Shown here piece by piece: positions 1 to 8,367 of a DNA stretch of 64,000 nt (its first letter is position 1; each line of letters starts with the position of its first letter). The translations under genes were made by a program, and so were the position numbers. The DNA lies in assembly GCA_038240605.1 (NCBI GenBank), contig JBBSDP010000013.1:32308-96307 (forward strand), given 5' to 3'. Below the pieces are notes generated by a model, which was not told the DNA's origin, did no database searches, and worked only from the letters and a program-made list of their open reading frames with translations. The DNA comes from JBBSDP01 sp038240605. GTDB taxonomy: Bacteria > Planctomycetota > Phycisphaerae > Tepidisphaerales > Tepidisphaeraceae.

Positions 1-323
1 GGACGGAGCAGGCGGCCGTTCAGGTGAAGGTGTTCCGTGGAGCGTGAGTCGGGTTTCTCCAGGGCGGCGGCACGGACCGGAAATGCGAAGGACATCGCGC
101 TGCCGTCCGCCCCGGTTACCTTCAGTGAAAGCGTTTCGGACGGGAGCGCTTCGGCGGAACTGCGAACGACGGAGAGGTCGATCGACTCGTTGGTCTGATA
201 CGCGATGCGACCCAGCGGCAGCACAATCTGCAACTGTTCCGCCGCACTGGCCGCGCCGGCCAGCGACAACGTACACGCCAGAGCCGCCAACGATCCCGCC
301 GTTGCTGTGTTCGCGCGTCGCAT
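1..323 (-). CDS. Secreted protein, N-terminal part, cut by window edge
   Basis: An open frame runs from an ATG at 323 off the left edge, so 107 codons are visible. The start is supported by an AGGA Shine-Dalgarno sequence about 6 bases upstream. The N-terminus is a clear signal peptide: MRRANT, then a hydrophobic Leu/Ala stretch, then an AASA-AEQ-like cleavage region near residue 28. The mature part reads QLQIVLPLGRIAYQTNES and looks like a beta-rich extracellular or periplasmic domain. No family is recognised because the rest lies outside the window. It sits immediately downstream of ychF on the same strand, 28 bases away, and could be co-transcribed with it. Confidence 0.7.
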   Translation of the reverse strand, partial: MRRANTATAGSLAALACTLSLAGAASAAEQLQIVLPLGRIAYQTNESIDLSVVRSSAEALPSETLSLKVTGADGSAMSFAFPVRAAALEKPDSRSTEHLHLNGRLLR

Positions 324-351
324 TGATTTCCTCAGAGAGGGTTGACTTGTT

Positions 352-1446
352 TTACACGTTGAAGAGGAAATGCGTGATGTCGCCGTCTTTCATCACGTAG
401 CCCTTTCCTTCGGCGCGCATCTTTCCGGCGGCCTTGATGGCCGCTTCGGTCTTGTGCTGCTTCAAGTCATCAAGCGTGTAAATTTCCGCGCGGATGAAGC
501 CGCGCTCGAAATCAGTGTGGATGACGCCGGCCGCCTGCGGCGCCGTTGCGGCAATCGGAATCTCCCACGCCCGGATCTCTTTCGGTCCGGCGGTGAAATA
601 GCTGTGCAGCCCCAGCAGCCGGTACGCCTCGCGGGCCAGCGTCGCCAGGGCCGGCTCGGTCAGCCCCATGCTCTGGAGCATTTCCGTACGATCGGCCGAT
701 TCCAGCTCGGCGAGTTCTGACTCGAGCTTCCCGCACACCGGCACGACCCTTCCGCCCTCTTTCGACGCCCGCTCGCGCACGAGCTGGACCATCGGACCCT
801 CTCCGTGCAGGTCGGATTCGTCGACGTTGGCGACGTAAAGCACCTTTTTGGCCGTGATCAGGCCCAGGGAGCGAACTGTCTTGCGCTCGTCCGGCGTGAA
901 CTCCAACTCGCGCACGGGCTTCCCCTCATTCAGATGCGCGCGGGCACGGCGGAGGATCTCGGCGCGGGCCGCCGCATCCTTGTCGCCGCTCCGCGCCTGG
1001 CGTTCGGATTTGTCGAGCGACGACGAGACGGTTTCCAGGTCGGCGAGGGCGAGCTCGGTATCGATGGTGTCGATGTCGCGGATCGGATCGACGGATCCCT
1101 CGACATGCAGGATATCGGTGCCGCCAAAGCAGCGGACAAGGTGGAGGACGGCGTCGACCTCGCGGATGTGGGAGAGGAACTTGTTCCCGAGCCCTTCGCC
1201 CGTGCTGGCCCCGCGAACGATGCCGGCGATATCCACCACGCGCAGGGCGGCCGGGATGATCTTCTCGGTCGTGATGAACTGGTTGATCACACCGAGCCGT
1301 GGGTCCGGCACCGCGACCACGCCCACATTGGGCTCGATGGTGGCGAACGGATAATTGGCCGCCAGCGCTCCCGCCGCGGTCAGGGCATTGAAGAGCGTGC
1401 TCTTTCCCACGTTCGGCAGACCGACGATTCCCACTTCCAGTGACAT
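352..1446 (-). CDS. ychF: Redox-regulated / ribosome-binding ATPase YchF (Obg-like GTPase family)
   Basis: This is a 364-residue Obg-family P-loop NTPase, the usual length for YchF. The Walker A motif GLPNVGKST is at residues 9-17, the DIAG switch motif at 72-75, and NVDE near residue 210 stands where GTPases have NKxD. That change agrees with the ATP preference known for YchF. The C-terminus is a TGS-type domain (GFIRAEIYTLDDL). The open frame runs further upstream, but the ATG at 1446 begins exactly at the family start MSLEVGIVG. A TTGCGG/TATAGT promoter ends only 9 bases from this ATG, so the mRNA may be almost leaderless. In other bacteria YchF binds ribosomes and is linked to stress and start-site selection. 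Confidence 0.96.
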   Translation of the reverse strand: MSLEVGIVGLPNVGKSTLFNALTAAGALAANYPFATIEPNVGVVAVPDPRLGVINQFITTEKIIPAALRVVDIAGIVRGASTGEGLGNKFLSHIREVDAVLHLVRCFGGTDILHVEGSVDPIRDIDTIDTELALADLETVSSSLDKSERQARSGDKDAAARAEILRRARAHLNEGKPVRELEFTPDERKTVRSLGLITAKKVLYVANVDESDLHGEGPMVQLVRERASKEGGRVVPVCGKLESELAELESADRTEMLQSMGLTEPALATLAREAYRLLGLHSYFTAGPKEIRAWEIPIAATAPQAAGVIHTDFERGFIRAEIYTLDDLKQHKTEAAIKAAGKMRAEGKGYVMKDGDITHFLFNV

Positions 1447-1455
1447 AGGGCGGCT

Positions 1456-1485
1456 ACTATAGACGTGCTGCGATACTTGCCGCAA
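1456..1485 (-). promoter_or_regulatory. Promoter of ychF
   Basis: On the minus strand, TTGCGG (1480-1485) and TATAGT (1456-1461) are separated by 18 bases, a good sigma-70-type pair. The -10 box ends 9 bases before the ychF ATG, so transcription would start about 2-3 bases before it. No Shine-Dalgarno sequence is visible. Confidence 0.5.
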
Positions 1486-1514
1486 CGTCGCGGACGGATA
1501 GAGTATCCCGACCC

Positions 1515-2123
1515 ATGCCCAACCGCGCCAGTGCCTCCGATGCCCGTCGTGTTTCCCCGGCCCTGGTGGTGGCCGCCTCCTGGCTTTTGCCGGGGCTGGG
1601 GTACGTGCTGCTCGGACAGCGAACGCGCGGCATCACGATCGGCGTCACGGTCATCTCGCTGTTCATCGCGGGATTGCTGATCGGCGGCGTGCGGGTGCTC
1701 GAAGTACCGGGGTACGGGCCGCATGGCAAGCCGGTTATGGCCTACGTCGGCGGCAGCGGCAAAAACAACGATCCGCTTTACTACGTCTTCAGTGATATCC
1801 CGACCCGCGATACCGATCGAGCCGTGCTTGAAGGAAGGGCGATTTTCCTGCACCCGATGGATGAGCTTCGCGCTAAACCCTGGTCGATCGCGCAGGTGAT
1901 GGTGGGGCCCATCGCGTTCATCGGCGGGGCCGCGGCCGTGTCGGCGTCGCAACGCGGGGCGGGCGAAGCAGCGCCGGGAGCGCGCTCGCATTCGCGTGTG
2001 AACGAGATCGGGGTGTTATATACCGCCATCGCCGGCATGCTGAACCTGCTGGCGATCATCGATGCCCAGAGCCGGGCCAGCGAAGCGACGCAGCCGGCGG
2101 CGCCGACGCGGGAGGCGCGATGA
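1515..2123 (+). CDS. Small multi-pass membrane protein of unknown function (DUF6677-like)
   Basis: The 202-residue protein has a hydrophobic N-terminal half with the motif WLLPGLGYVLLGQRTRG near residues 22-38. This PGLG-x-x-x-LG pattern precedes a membrane helix in TM2-like and DUF6677-like planctomycete proteins. The family name is offered from memory of the motif and is not verified. A further helix follows at about 40-60 and another near 130-145 (QVMVGPIAFIGGAAAV). It is divergent from ychF, and its stop overlaps the next start by 4 bases (ATGA), so the two small membrane proteins are translationally coupled. No catalytic residues are apparent. Confidence 0.75.
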   Translation: MPNRASASDARRVSPALVVAASWLLPGLGYVLLGQRTRGITIGVTVISLFIAGLLIGGVRVLEVPGYGPHGKPVMAYVGGSGKNNDPLYYVFSDIPTRDTDRAVLEGRAIFLHPMDELRAKPWSIAQVMVGPIAFIGGAAAVSASQRGAGEAAPGARSHSRVNEIGVLYTAIAGMLNLLAIIDAQSRASEATQPAAPTREAR

Positions 2124-2392
2124 TGTTGCTCGCCGCTGCCGCCGCGCAGTCGATCGGCTACCGTCCGTTCCTCGACCCGATGTGGGGCGCGTGGAGCGAC
2201 GGCGTGTGGCCATTCCTGCTGCTCCCGCTGTGCGTGGGCGTGGCGGTGGTTTACAAGTCGATCAAGTGCCGCTCGATGCGGGACGTGCCGCGCCAGGCGG
2301 CGTCGATCACGTTCTGGATCATCCTCGGGATGATCATCGCGGGCGCCCTGCTGGTCGCGATCGTGAAGGGAATCGATCATTCGCGCCGCTGA
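2120..2392 (+). CDS. Small two-helix membrane protein of unknown function
   Basis: This 90-residue protein starts inside the stop of the preceding gene (ATGA overlap). Two hydrophobic stretches are visible: WPFLLLPLCVGVAVVY near residues 30-46 and ITFWIILGMIIAGALLVAIV near 63-82. A basic loop (KSIKCRSMRDVPRQ) separates them. The family is not recognised. Tight spacing suggests it works with the upstream membrane protein. Its end overlaps the probable non-AUG start of the MFS gene that follows. Confidence 0.7.
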   Translation: MMLLAAAAAQSIGYRPFLDPMWGAWSDGVWPFLLLPLCVGVAVVYKSIKCRSMRDVPRQAASITFWIILGMIIAGALLVAIVKGIDHSRR

Positions 2393-3659
2393 CGCCGACC
2401 CGGCGAAACCCGCGCCGCCGGCCGCGGCCGATCCAACGGCCACGGCGGTCCTGTTTTGCTCCGAGTTCCTCACCTCCTGCGGCACCAATTTCCTGCAAGT
2501 CGGGATCTTCTTTTACACGGTCCATCGGTTCGGCTGGAGCCTGCGCGCCAACTTTCTTCTCGCCGCGGGGCAAGGCGTCTTCTACGTCGCGGGGGCGCTG
2601 GCCGCGCATCGGTTGATCGGCCGGTTTTCGCCGCGCGCCGCATTGGCCGGCATCTACGCGGCCATGGCAGGCGTCGCGCTGGCCGGAGCGGCGTTCCGCG
2701 GATCGGCGCCGATCGCGGTGATCCTGCTCATCTACGCGTGGCTGAGCGCTCTGGGGTGGCCGATCCTCGAAGGTCTGCTCTCGTCCGGGCTGGAAAGCAG
2801 GGCACTATCCTGGCGGATCGCGGTCTACAACATCATCTGGTCGGGCGCGGGGGCGCTGGTGCTCGCGATCAATGGGCTGATTATCGAGCACTGGCCGCAA
2901 GGCGTTTTCCTGATCCCAGCCATTCTTCACGCGAGCTGCACAGTCATGATCATGGTGATCGCACGGCCGTCTCAAACCGCGTCAGGACGATCGATCGATG
3001 TTAAGGTGATGCCCGTCGTCACACCGCCTGCGCCCGAGCCGGACCTCGTGTCGGTTCGCACGCTGGCGCTGTGGCTGTCGCGCGTGGCGTTGCCGGCGAC
3101 GTACGTGGTCATCTACAGCCTGGCGGCGCTGATGCCCTCGCTGCCCGTCATGAGCCAGTTGGACGAAGCGCGCAAGACGCTCCTGGGCAGCACGTGGATG
3201 GCCGCACGATGGTTGACGTTTCTCACGCTTGGCTTCGGCGTCTGGTGGCACGCACGACCGCGCCTGCTCCTGGCGGCGGCGGCGCTGATGCTCATCAGCT
3301 TCCTGGGTGTGGTCGTACGACCATCGGATTTTTTTGCGGGCGGGTCGATCCATGGCGACCTGGTTGCCATGGCCGTGTGGCAGGTCGGACTGGGCGTGGC
3401 GCTGGGCGTGATCTACACCGCAAGTCTCTATTTTGGCATGGTCCTCAGCGAAGGAAGCACGGAACATGGGGGCTATCATGAAGCGTTGATTGGACTGGGG
3501 AGCATCCTCGGTCCCGGCGTGGGAGCGGCCGCCGCCTCCATTCGGCCGGGGGACCTGCAACTGGGAATTGAATCGGTTGTCGCGGTCATCGCGCTCAGTG
3601 TCGTCGTCGTGTTCATTACTTCAATAGCGGCGGGAAAGCGTTCGGACGGAAAAATGTAG
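2379..3659 (+). CDS. MFS transporter (nucleoside:H+ symporter-like), probable non-AUG start
   Basis: About a dozen hydrophobic segments mark a major facilitator. The first ATG/GTG/TTG in frame is TTG at 2613, but the open frame upstream encodes an obvious first helix (FLTSCGTNFLQVGIFFYTV) and a second beginning LLAAGQGVFYVAGAL. Translation must therefore start earlier. Upstream of 2613 the frame is open back to 2367 with no canonical start. An ATT at 2379, preceded at good distance by AAGGGA, or a CTG at 2451 are the options; 2379 is chosen tentatively. The stop TAG (3657-3659) lies inside a palindromic repeat. It is adjacent to and probably co-transcribed with the two small membrane proteins. 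The substrate is not evident. Confidence 0.7.
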   Translation: MRAADADPAKPAPPAAADPTATAVLFCSEFLTSCGTNFLQVGIFFYTVHRFGWSLRANFLLAAGQGVFYVAGALAAHRLIGRFSPRAALAGIYAAMAGVALAGAAFRGSAPIAVILLIYAWLSALGWPILEGLLSSGLESRALSWRIAVYNIIWSGAGALVLAINGLIIEHWPQGVFLIPAILHASCTVMIMVIARPSQTASGRSIDVKVMPVVTPPAPEPDLVSVRTLALWLSRVALPATYVVIYSLAALMPSLPVMSQLDEARKTLLGSTWMAARWLTFLTLGFGVWWHARPRLLLAAAALMLISFLGVVVRPSDFFAGGSIHGDLVAMAVWQVGLGVALGVIYTASLYFGMVLSEGSTEHGGYHEALIGLGSILGPGVGAAAASIRPGDLQLGIESVVAVIALSVVVVFITSIAAGKRSDGKM

Positions 3660-3708
3660 GGTGGACTTTGCCCACCATTATTTGATGGTGGGCCGAGCCC
3701 ACCCTACA
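3655..3708. repeat. Palindromic repeat, GTAGGGTGGGC family, copy 1
   Basis: Two 22-base arms (3655-3676 and 3687-3708) are imperfect inverted copies flanking a 10-base loop. Each arm is itself nearly palindromic (GGTGGGC-cga-GCCCACC). The left arm supplies the TAG stop of the MFS gene. Other copies lie at 15461-15510, 34766-34817 and 63820-63875. Confidence 0.85.
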
Positions 3709-3717
3709 TTATATTCA

Positions 3718-5316
3718 GTGGAAATCGCCCCGCCCCAGTACTCGACCGCGCCCGCACCTCTGTGGCATCGCATTCGGCGGTGGATTCCGATTGTGATCCT
3801 GGCGCTGGCGGCGATCGTCATTGGGTACACGCAGATCAGCAATGAAGTCGAGGGAAACTGGAAGGCGCCCATCACCTTCTTCACCCTCTCCATCACGCTC
3901 CTGCTCCTGACGGCATGGCTGCTGCTGCTGAGCGGCTTTCGGATCAAGACGCGCCTGGTCCTCTTTGCGGCGGAATTGTTCCTCATCACCGGCGCGACGC
4001 TGTTCGTGAAACACACCCTGAAGATGCAGGGATCGTTCAGCGGGTCGGGCGTGCCCCGGCTCGTGTGGAAGTGGACGCCCGACCTCGACGCGGGACTCAA
4101 GCCGCTGTCGAGTGATGGGGACCTGGTCGTGGAAAAGGTCGATCTGACGACGACCACGCCGCAGGATTTCCCGGAGTTTCTGGGCCCTGGACGCCGCAAC
4201 CACCTCACCGGCGTTGGCCTGGCCTCCGACTGGTCCGGCGCCCATGCGCCGCGCGAACTGTGGCGGCAGCCGATCGGGCTGGGGTGGGGTTCGTTTGCAG
4301 TGGTGAACGGGTTCGCGGTCACGCAGGAGCAGCGCGGTGACCGCGAACTGGTCACCTGTTTGGAGGCGAAGACGGGCCGCGTCCGCTGGCAACACGCCAA
4401 CGCCGCTCGCTTCAGTGAAGGAATGGGGGGCGATGGCCCGCGCGCGACGCCGACGATCCGCGACGGGCGCGTCTACGTGATGGGCGCCACGGGCATCCTG
4501 GAATGCCTCGATGGCGCGACCGGCCACGCCATCTGGTCGCGAAACATCCTCACCGACACCCACGTTGCCAACCTGACCTGGGGAAAGAGCTGCTCGCCGC
4601 TTGTTTATGACGACGTCGTGGTCGTCAGCGGCGGGAATGGCCCGCCCTCCCTCGCCGCCTACGACCGGCAGACCGGCCTGCCGCGTTGGACTGGGGGCGC
4701 CGACAAGGCGTCATACAGCTCGCCGGCGCGGACCGAGATGGGGGGAAAAGCCCAAGTGCTGATCCTGAATGCCGGTAGCGTCACGGGACACGACGCGGCA
4801 AATGGGACGGTGCTCTGGACCTACCTCTGGCCCGGCGACTGGCCCAAGGCGGCACAAGTCGTGCCGCTGCCCGACAACCGCATATTCATCTCCTCCGGGT
4901 ACGGACTCGGCTGTGTCATGCTCGCCGTGACGGGTGGCAGCGACGGCAAACCGTTAGCCATCGCTCCCGACTGGAAAAGTCAGCACATGAAGACGGAGTT
5001 CACCAACGTCGCGGTACACAACGGTTTCATTTACGGACTCGACGACCGCCTGCTCGCCTGCATCGACCCGGCCAATGGTAAACGCCGTTGGCGCGACGGC
5101 GACTATGGCCACGGCCAGGTCCTCCTGGTGGATGACTTGATCATCGTGCAGGCGGAAGGGGGCACGATCGCGCTCGTGGCCGCGAAGCCCGACGGGTTCA
5201 ACGAGTTAGGCAGCCTCACCGCATTTACCAGCAAGTCCTGGAACAACCCCGCCCTGAGCGGGCACCTCCTGCTCGTTCGAAATGACCGCGAAGCCATCGC
5301 CTACGAGTTGCCTTGA
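3718..5316 (+). CDS. Membrane-anchored PQQ-like beta-propeller protein
   Basis: The 532-residue protein has three N-terminal hydrophobic helices (near residues 20-37, 55-75 and 80-95). They are followed by a WD-like beta-propeller of PQQ/BamB-type repeats, seen as recurring patterns such as LEAKTGRVRWQ, DGATGHAIWSR, AANGTVLWTY and DPANGKRRWRDG. A GTG at 3661 in the same frame is open, but its first 19 codons are the palindromic repeat. The GTG at 3718, just after the repeat, is the more likely start. In the family such propellers bind partners at the inner membrane or periplasm. No quinoprotein dehydrogenase disulphide or calcium site is evident, so enzymatic activity is not claimed. Confidence 0.85.
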   Translation: MEIAPPQYSTAPAPLWHRIRRWIPIVILALAAIVIGYTQISNEVEGNWKAPITFFTLSITLLLLTAWLLLLSGFRIKTRLVLFAAELFLITGATLFVKHTLKMQGSFSGSGVPRLVWKWTPDLDAGLKPLSSDGDLVVEKVDLTTTTPQDFPEFLGPGRRNHLTGVGLASDWSGAHAPRELWRQPIGLGWGSFAVVNGFAVTQEQRGDRELVTCLEAKTGRVRWQHANAARFSEGMGGDGPRATPTIRDGRVYVMGATGILECLDGATGHAIWSRNILTDTHVANLTWGKSCSPLVYDDVVVVSGGNGPPSLAAYDRQTGLPRWTGGADKASYSSPARTEMGGKAQVLILNAGSVTGHDAANGTVLWTYLWPGDWPKAAQVVPLPDNRIFISSGYGLGCVMLAVTGGSDGKPLAIAPDWKSQHMKTEFTNVAVHNGFIYGLDDRLLACIDPANGKRRWRDGDYGHGQVLLVDDLIIVQAEGGTIALVAAKPDGFNELGSLTAFTSKSWNNPALSGHLLLVRNDREAIAYELP

Positions 5317-5369
5317 ACACGATTTAGGCACACCGCATTCCTGCGCAGGCGCGATGGGCCGGCTTACCG

Positions 5370-6527
5370 GTGAAACGACGGCTGGCGGTGCTGCGGCGCT
5401 GGCGCCATGCGATCGCAAGCTCGTGCATCGAGCTGGCCCGGGCTTTCTCAGGACCCAACCGAACGTTCGCCGACTCGCTCATGGGCGAGGTCCTCCCGCT
5501 CTGCGATGCGATTCGTTTTCTCGAGCGTGAATCGCCTCGCGCGCTGCGGCCTCGCCATTGGAATGCCCGCCGTCGTCCGCTCTGGCTGAGCGGGCTGAAA
5601 CTTCGCATCGACCGCGAGCCATGGGGCCTCGTCCTCATCATCGCGCCGGGAAACTACCCGCTGCTTCTTCCCGGCACGCAGGCGGCGCATGCGCTGGCCG
5701 CCGGCAATGCGGTGTTGCTCAAACCCGCGCCGGGCCACGCGGCTCTCGCTTCACTGCTTCGCGACCTTGCGCTGTCCGCGGGGCTCGATCCGGACCTGTT
5801 CGTCCTTCTGCCGGAAGAAACAAAGAGTGTCGCCGAAGCGGTTGCGATCGGCGTCGATCAGTTGCTGCTCACCGGTTCGGCGCAGACGGGCGCCAGGGTG
5901 CTCGAGATGCTTGCGCCCCACGGAGTGCCCAGCGTTATGGAACTCTCCGGCTGCGACTCGGTCTTCCTGCTCGCGGGGGCGGACCTGGATTTGTTGACCA
6001 CCGCTCTGGCGTTCGGCCTGCGGTTCAATGGCGGGGCTTCGTGCGTCGCCCCACGCCGGCTGTTTGTCCCACACCCGCTGCTCGCGGAAGTGGAGCGGCG
6101 GCTCCGCGAGGCGGCACTGCATCTGGGTCCGTTTGCCGTTCCGGCGGAAACGGACCGTCGCTCTCGCGCCTGGATGGCGGAGGCGATCGAGGGCGGCGCT
6201 CGCGTCGTGCTGGATTGTGAATCGCAAGGCACAACCTGGAAACGGCCATTGATCCTATCCGATGTCCGTCCGACGATGCGCATTGTCCGCGAAGATGTTT
6301 TTGCCCCCCTGCTTTCCCTGATTCCCGTGGCGGATGAACGTGAAGCGCTGACCGCCGACGGGATGTGTGCGTATGCGCTGGGCGCGACCGTGTTCGGGCC
6401 GCGCCGGCAGGCGGAAGCGTTTGCGAAGCAAGTCGGCGCCGGGGCCGTCATCGTCAACGATGTACTCGCGCCTCACCCGATCCGCGCATGCCGCTGGCGC
6501 CTCAAGGGCGAAGTGGCTTCGGTGTGA
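5370..6527 (+). CDS. Aldehyde dehydrogenase (carotenoid-type), broken by a frameshift near its C-terminus
   Basis: This is an NAD(P)-dependent aldehyde dehydrogenase with APGNYPLLLPGTQAAHAL (the cofactor-domain PWNFP-type region), the general-base Glu in MELSGCDSVFL and the catalytic Cys in NGGASCVAPRR. Family-like residues (AQARWAGLP) are encoded just upstream of the GTG at 5370, so the true start may lie a few codons earlier. After VIVNDVLAPHP this frame runs into unrelated sequence and stops at 6527. The expected C-terminus continues in another frame (6488-6739). Adding one C to the CCC at 6477-6479 would join the two. It leads the four-gene cassette. In staphyloxanthin synthesis an aldehyde dehydrogenase oxidises a diapocarotenal to the acid. 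Confidence 0.85.
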   Translation: MKRRLAVLRRWRHAIASSCIELARAFSGPNRTFADSLMGEVLPLCDAIRFLERESPRALRPRHWNARRRPLWLSGLKLRIDREPWGLVLIIAPGNYPLLLPGTQAAHALAAGNAVLLKPAPGHAALASLLRDLALSAGLDPDLFVLLPEETKSVAEAVAIGVDQLLLTGSAQTGARVLEMLAPHGVPSVMELSGCDSVFLLAGADLDLLTTALAFGLRFNGGASCVAPRRLFVPHPLLAEVERRLREAALHLGPFAVPAETDRRSRAWMAEAIEGGARVVLDCESQGTTWKRPLILSDVRPTMRIVREDVFAPLLSLIPVADEREALTADGMCAYALGATVFGPRRQAEAFAKQVGAGAVIVNDVLAPHPIRACRWRLKGEVASV

Positions 6528-6739
6528 CGCGCGGCGTCGAAGGGTTGCTGGCGATGACGCGCCCCAAGGCGATCGCCGTCCGAAGTCGTTTCCGCCTGCA
6601 CTTGCTCGTCCCGCAACCCGCCGATGAGGCGATGTTTGCCAATTACATCCGCGCCGCCCACGGCAAGTCGCTGCGCGATCGTCTCTCCGCCCTGGGACGG
6701 CTCCTGGGAGTCATGCGTCAACGAGGCAAGTCGGCATGA
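6488..6739 (+). pseudogene. Out-of-frame C-terminal part of the aldehyde dehydrogenase
   Basis: In the second forward frame the sequence DPRMPLAPQGRSGFGVTRG is the classical aldehyde-dehydrogenase C-terminal signature (usually PFGGRGRSGFG). It is followed by VEGLLAMTRPKAI and about 55 further residues. The TGA overlaps the ATG of the next gene by 4 bases, which is what the intact gene would show. A base lost from CCC at 6477-6479 explains the break. It may be a real mutation or an assembly error. Confidence 0.8.
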
Positions 6740-8346
6740 CCAAGTCCGTTCATCCAATCGGTGTCATCGGCGGCGGCCTGGGCGGCCTGGCCGCGGCCTG
6801 CACGCTGGCGGCGCGCGGCCACCGCGTGGTCTTGTTTGAGGCAAACCCGTGGTTCGGCGGGAAGGCCGCCGTTCTGGAGCAGGATGGATTTCGATTCGAC
6901 ATGGGGCCGACGATCCTCACGCTCCCATCAGTGCTGAAGCGCATCTTCGCGGAGGCCGGTCGCAATCTCGACGATTACCTGGATCTCGTCCGGCTCGACC
7001 CGCAGTGGCGATGTTTCTTCGAAGACGGCGGCGTGCTCGACCTCGTCGAGGATGTAGCGGCGATGGCCCGATCGCTGGGTGCGTTCGCTCCAGGGTCAAA
7101 TGCGGGCGAGGGATACCAACGGTTCCTCAAGCTCGCGCGTCGGCTGAGCAACATCTCCGACCGGTTCTTCTTCTGGAAGCCGATCGGCTCGGTGCGCGAC
7201 ATGTTCGATGCCCGCAATTCACTCAACCTTTCGGCGCTGGGTGATGTGCTGGCCATGCGAATGGGCCGTTCCGTGGCGAGCACGGTTCGGTCGTTCGTCA
7301 GCGACGCGCGGATCGCGCAAATGCTGGATCATTTCACGCAGTACGTCGGCTCCGCCCCCGACGCTTCGCCCGCCGTCCTCTGCGGCATCGCCCAGATGCA
7401 GACCGGCGAAGGCGTCTGGTACCCGCGCGGCGGTACGGCGGCGGTGCCGAAGGCGCTCGTTGCCCTGGCCGGCGAGTTGGGCGTTGAATTGCGCAATGAG
7501 CAATCGGTGCGCCGCATCGTTACAGCCGGCCGTCGAGTGCGAGGCGTTGAACTGGCGGACGGCGAGTTCGTCCGTTGCGCGGCCATCGTTTCGAACATGG
7601 ATTCGGTGCGGACGCACGCGGAGTTGCTGGACGATCCGGTCGCGGCACGGCGCTTCGCGCGACGCCGACGTCGCTATGAACCCGCCTGTTCGGGCGTCGT
7701 CCTGTACTTGGGCCTGAGCCGCGGCTACGAGCATCTGCTACACCACAACTTCGTGTTTTCCGGCGACCCGGAGCGGGAATTTCATGACATCTACAAGCGG
7801 GGCGAGCCGGCCCAGGACCCGACCTGCTACGTCTGCTGTCCCGCCCGGACCGAACCCGGTGTCGCGCCGCCCCGCGGCGAGGCGATGTACGTCCTGGTGC
7901 ATACGCCATATCTGCGGCCGCATCAGGAATGGAAGACGCTGCTCCCCCCCTACCGCGAGACGATCCTCGGCAAGCTCGATGGCTGCGCGGGATTGACGGA
8001 CCTCCGCGATCGGATCGTATTTGAGTCGGCGCTGACCCCGCAGGACATTCACGATCGCTATCGCGTGTTGAACGGCGCTATCTACGGTCTGGCGAGCCAC
8101 GGCAAATGGACTGGCGCGTTCAAGCCGATCAACCGCAGCCCGGACGTCGAAGGCCTCTACCTCGCCGGCGGCGCCGCCCATCCGGGTCCGGGCATGCCAA
8201 TGGTATTGATGTCCGGCTGGATCGCGGCGGATGCCCTCGATCAGGATTGTCGTCAGTCGGCAATAACCTCGGCGCGCGATGCTGACGAATCCGTCGAGCA
8301 CGGTTTGCCGCGCAGTGGAATCGAAACCACGATCTTGACCGATTGA
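6736..8346 (+). CDS. Phytoene/diapophytoene desaturase-family FAD oxidoreductase (CrtI/CrtN/CrtP type)
   Basis: The 536-residue protein opens with an FAD dinucleotide-binding motif (IGVIGGGLGGLAAA, residues 8-21) and a Glu at the end of the second strand (VVLFEA). Next comes FDMGPTILTLPSVL, typical of carotenoid desaturases, and it closes with the FAD signature LYLAGGAAHPGPGMPMVL. These enzymes desaturate or oxidise carotene backbones at the membrane. The cassette (aldehyde dehydrogenase, acyltransferase, glycosyltransferase) suggests a CrtP-like oxidase acting on a C30 carotenoid end group, but this cannot be told from plain desaturases by eye. It overlaps the upstream gene by ATGA and is followed after 21 bases by the acyltransferase. 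No squalene or diapophytoene synthase gene is in the window. Confidence 0.9.
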   Translation: MTKSVHPIGVIGGGLGGLAAACTLAARGHRVVLFEANPWFGGKAAVLEQDGFRFDMGPTILTLPSVLKRIFAEAGRNLDDYLDLVRLDPQWRCFFEDGGVLDLVEDVAAMARSLGAFAPGSNAGEGYQRFLKLARRLSNISDRFFFWKPIGSVRDMFDARNSLNLSALGDVLAMRMGRSVASTVRSFVSDARIAQMLDHFTQYVGSAPDASPAVLCGIAQMQTGEGVWYPRGGTAAVPKALVALAGELGVELRNEQSVRRIVTAGRRVRGVELADGEFVRCAAIVSNMDSVRTHAELLDDPVAARRFARRRRRYEPACSGVVLYLGLSRGYEHLLHHNFVFSGDPEREFHDIYKRGEPAQDPTCYVCCPARTEPGVAPPRGEAMYVLVHTPYLRPHQEWKTLLPPYRETILGKLDGCAGLTDLRDRIVFESALTPQDIHDRYRVLNGAIYGLASHGKWTGAFKPINRSPDVEGLYLAGGAAHPGPGMPMVLMSGWIAADALDQDCRQSAITSARDADESVEHGLPRSGIETTILTD

Positions 8347-8367
8347 AAGAATCGCGAGGAGCCAGAC

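Noticed and set aside
3661..3717. GTG start at 3661 for the PQQ-propeller protein
   Set aside because: Its first 19 codons are entirely the palindromic repeat. The GTG at 3718, after the repeat, gives a normal membrane-protein N-terminus.
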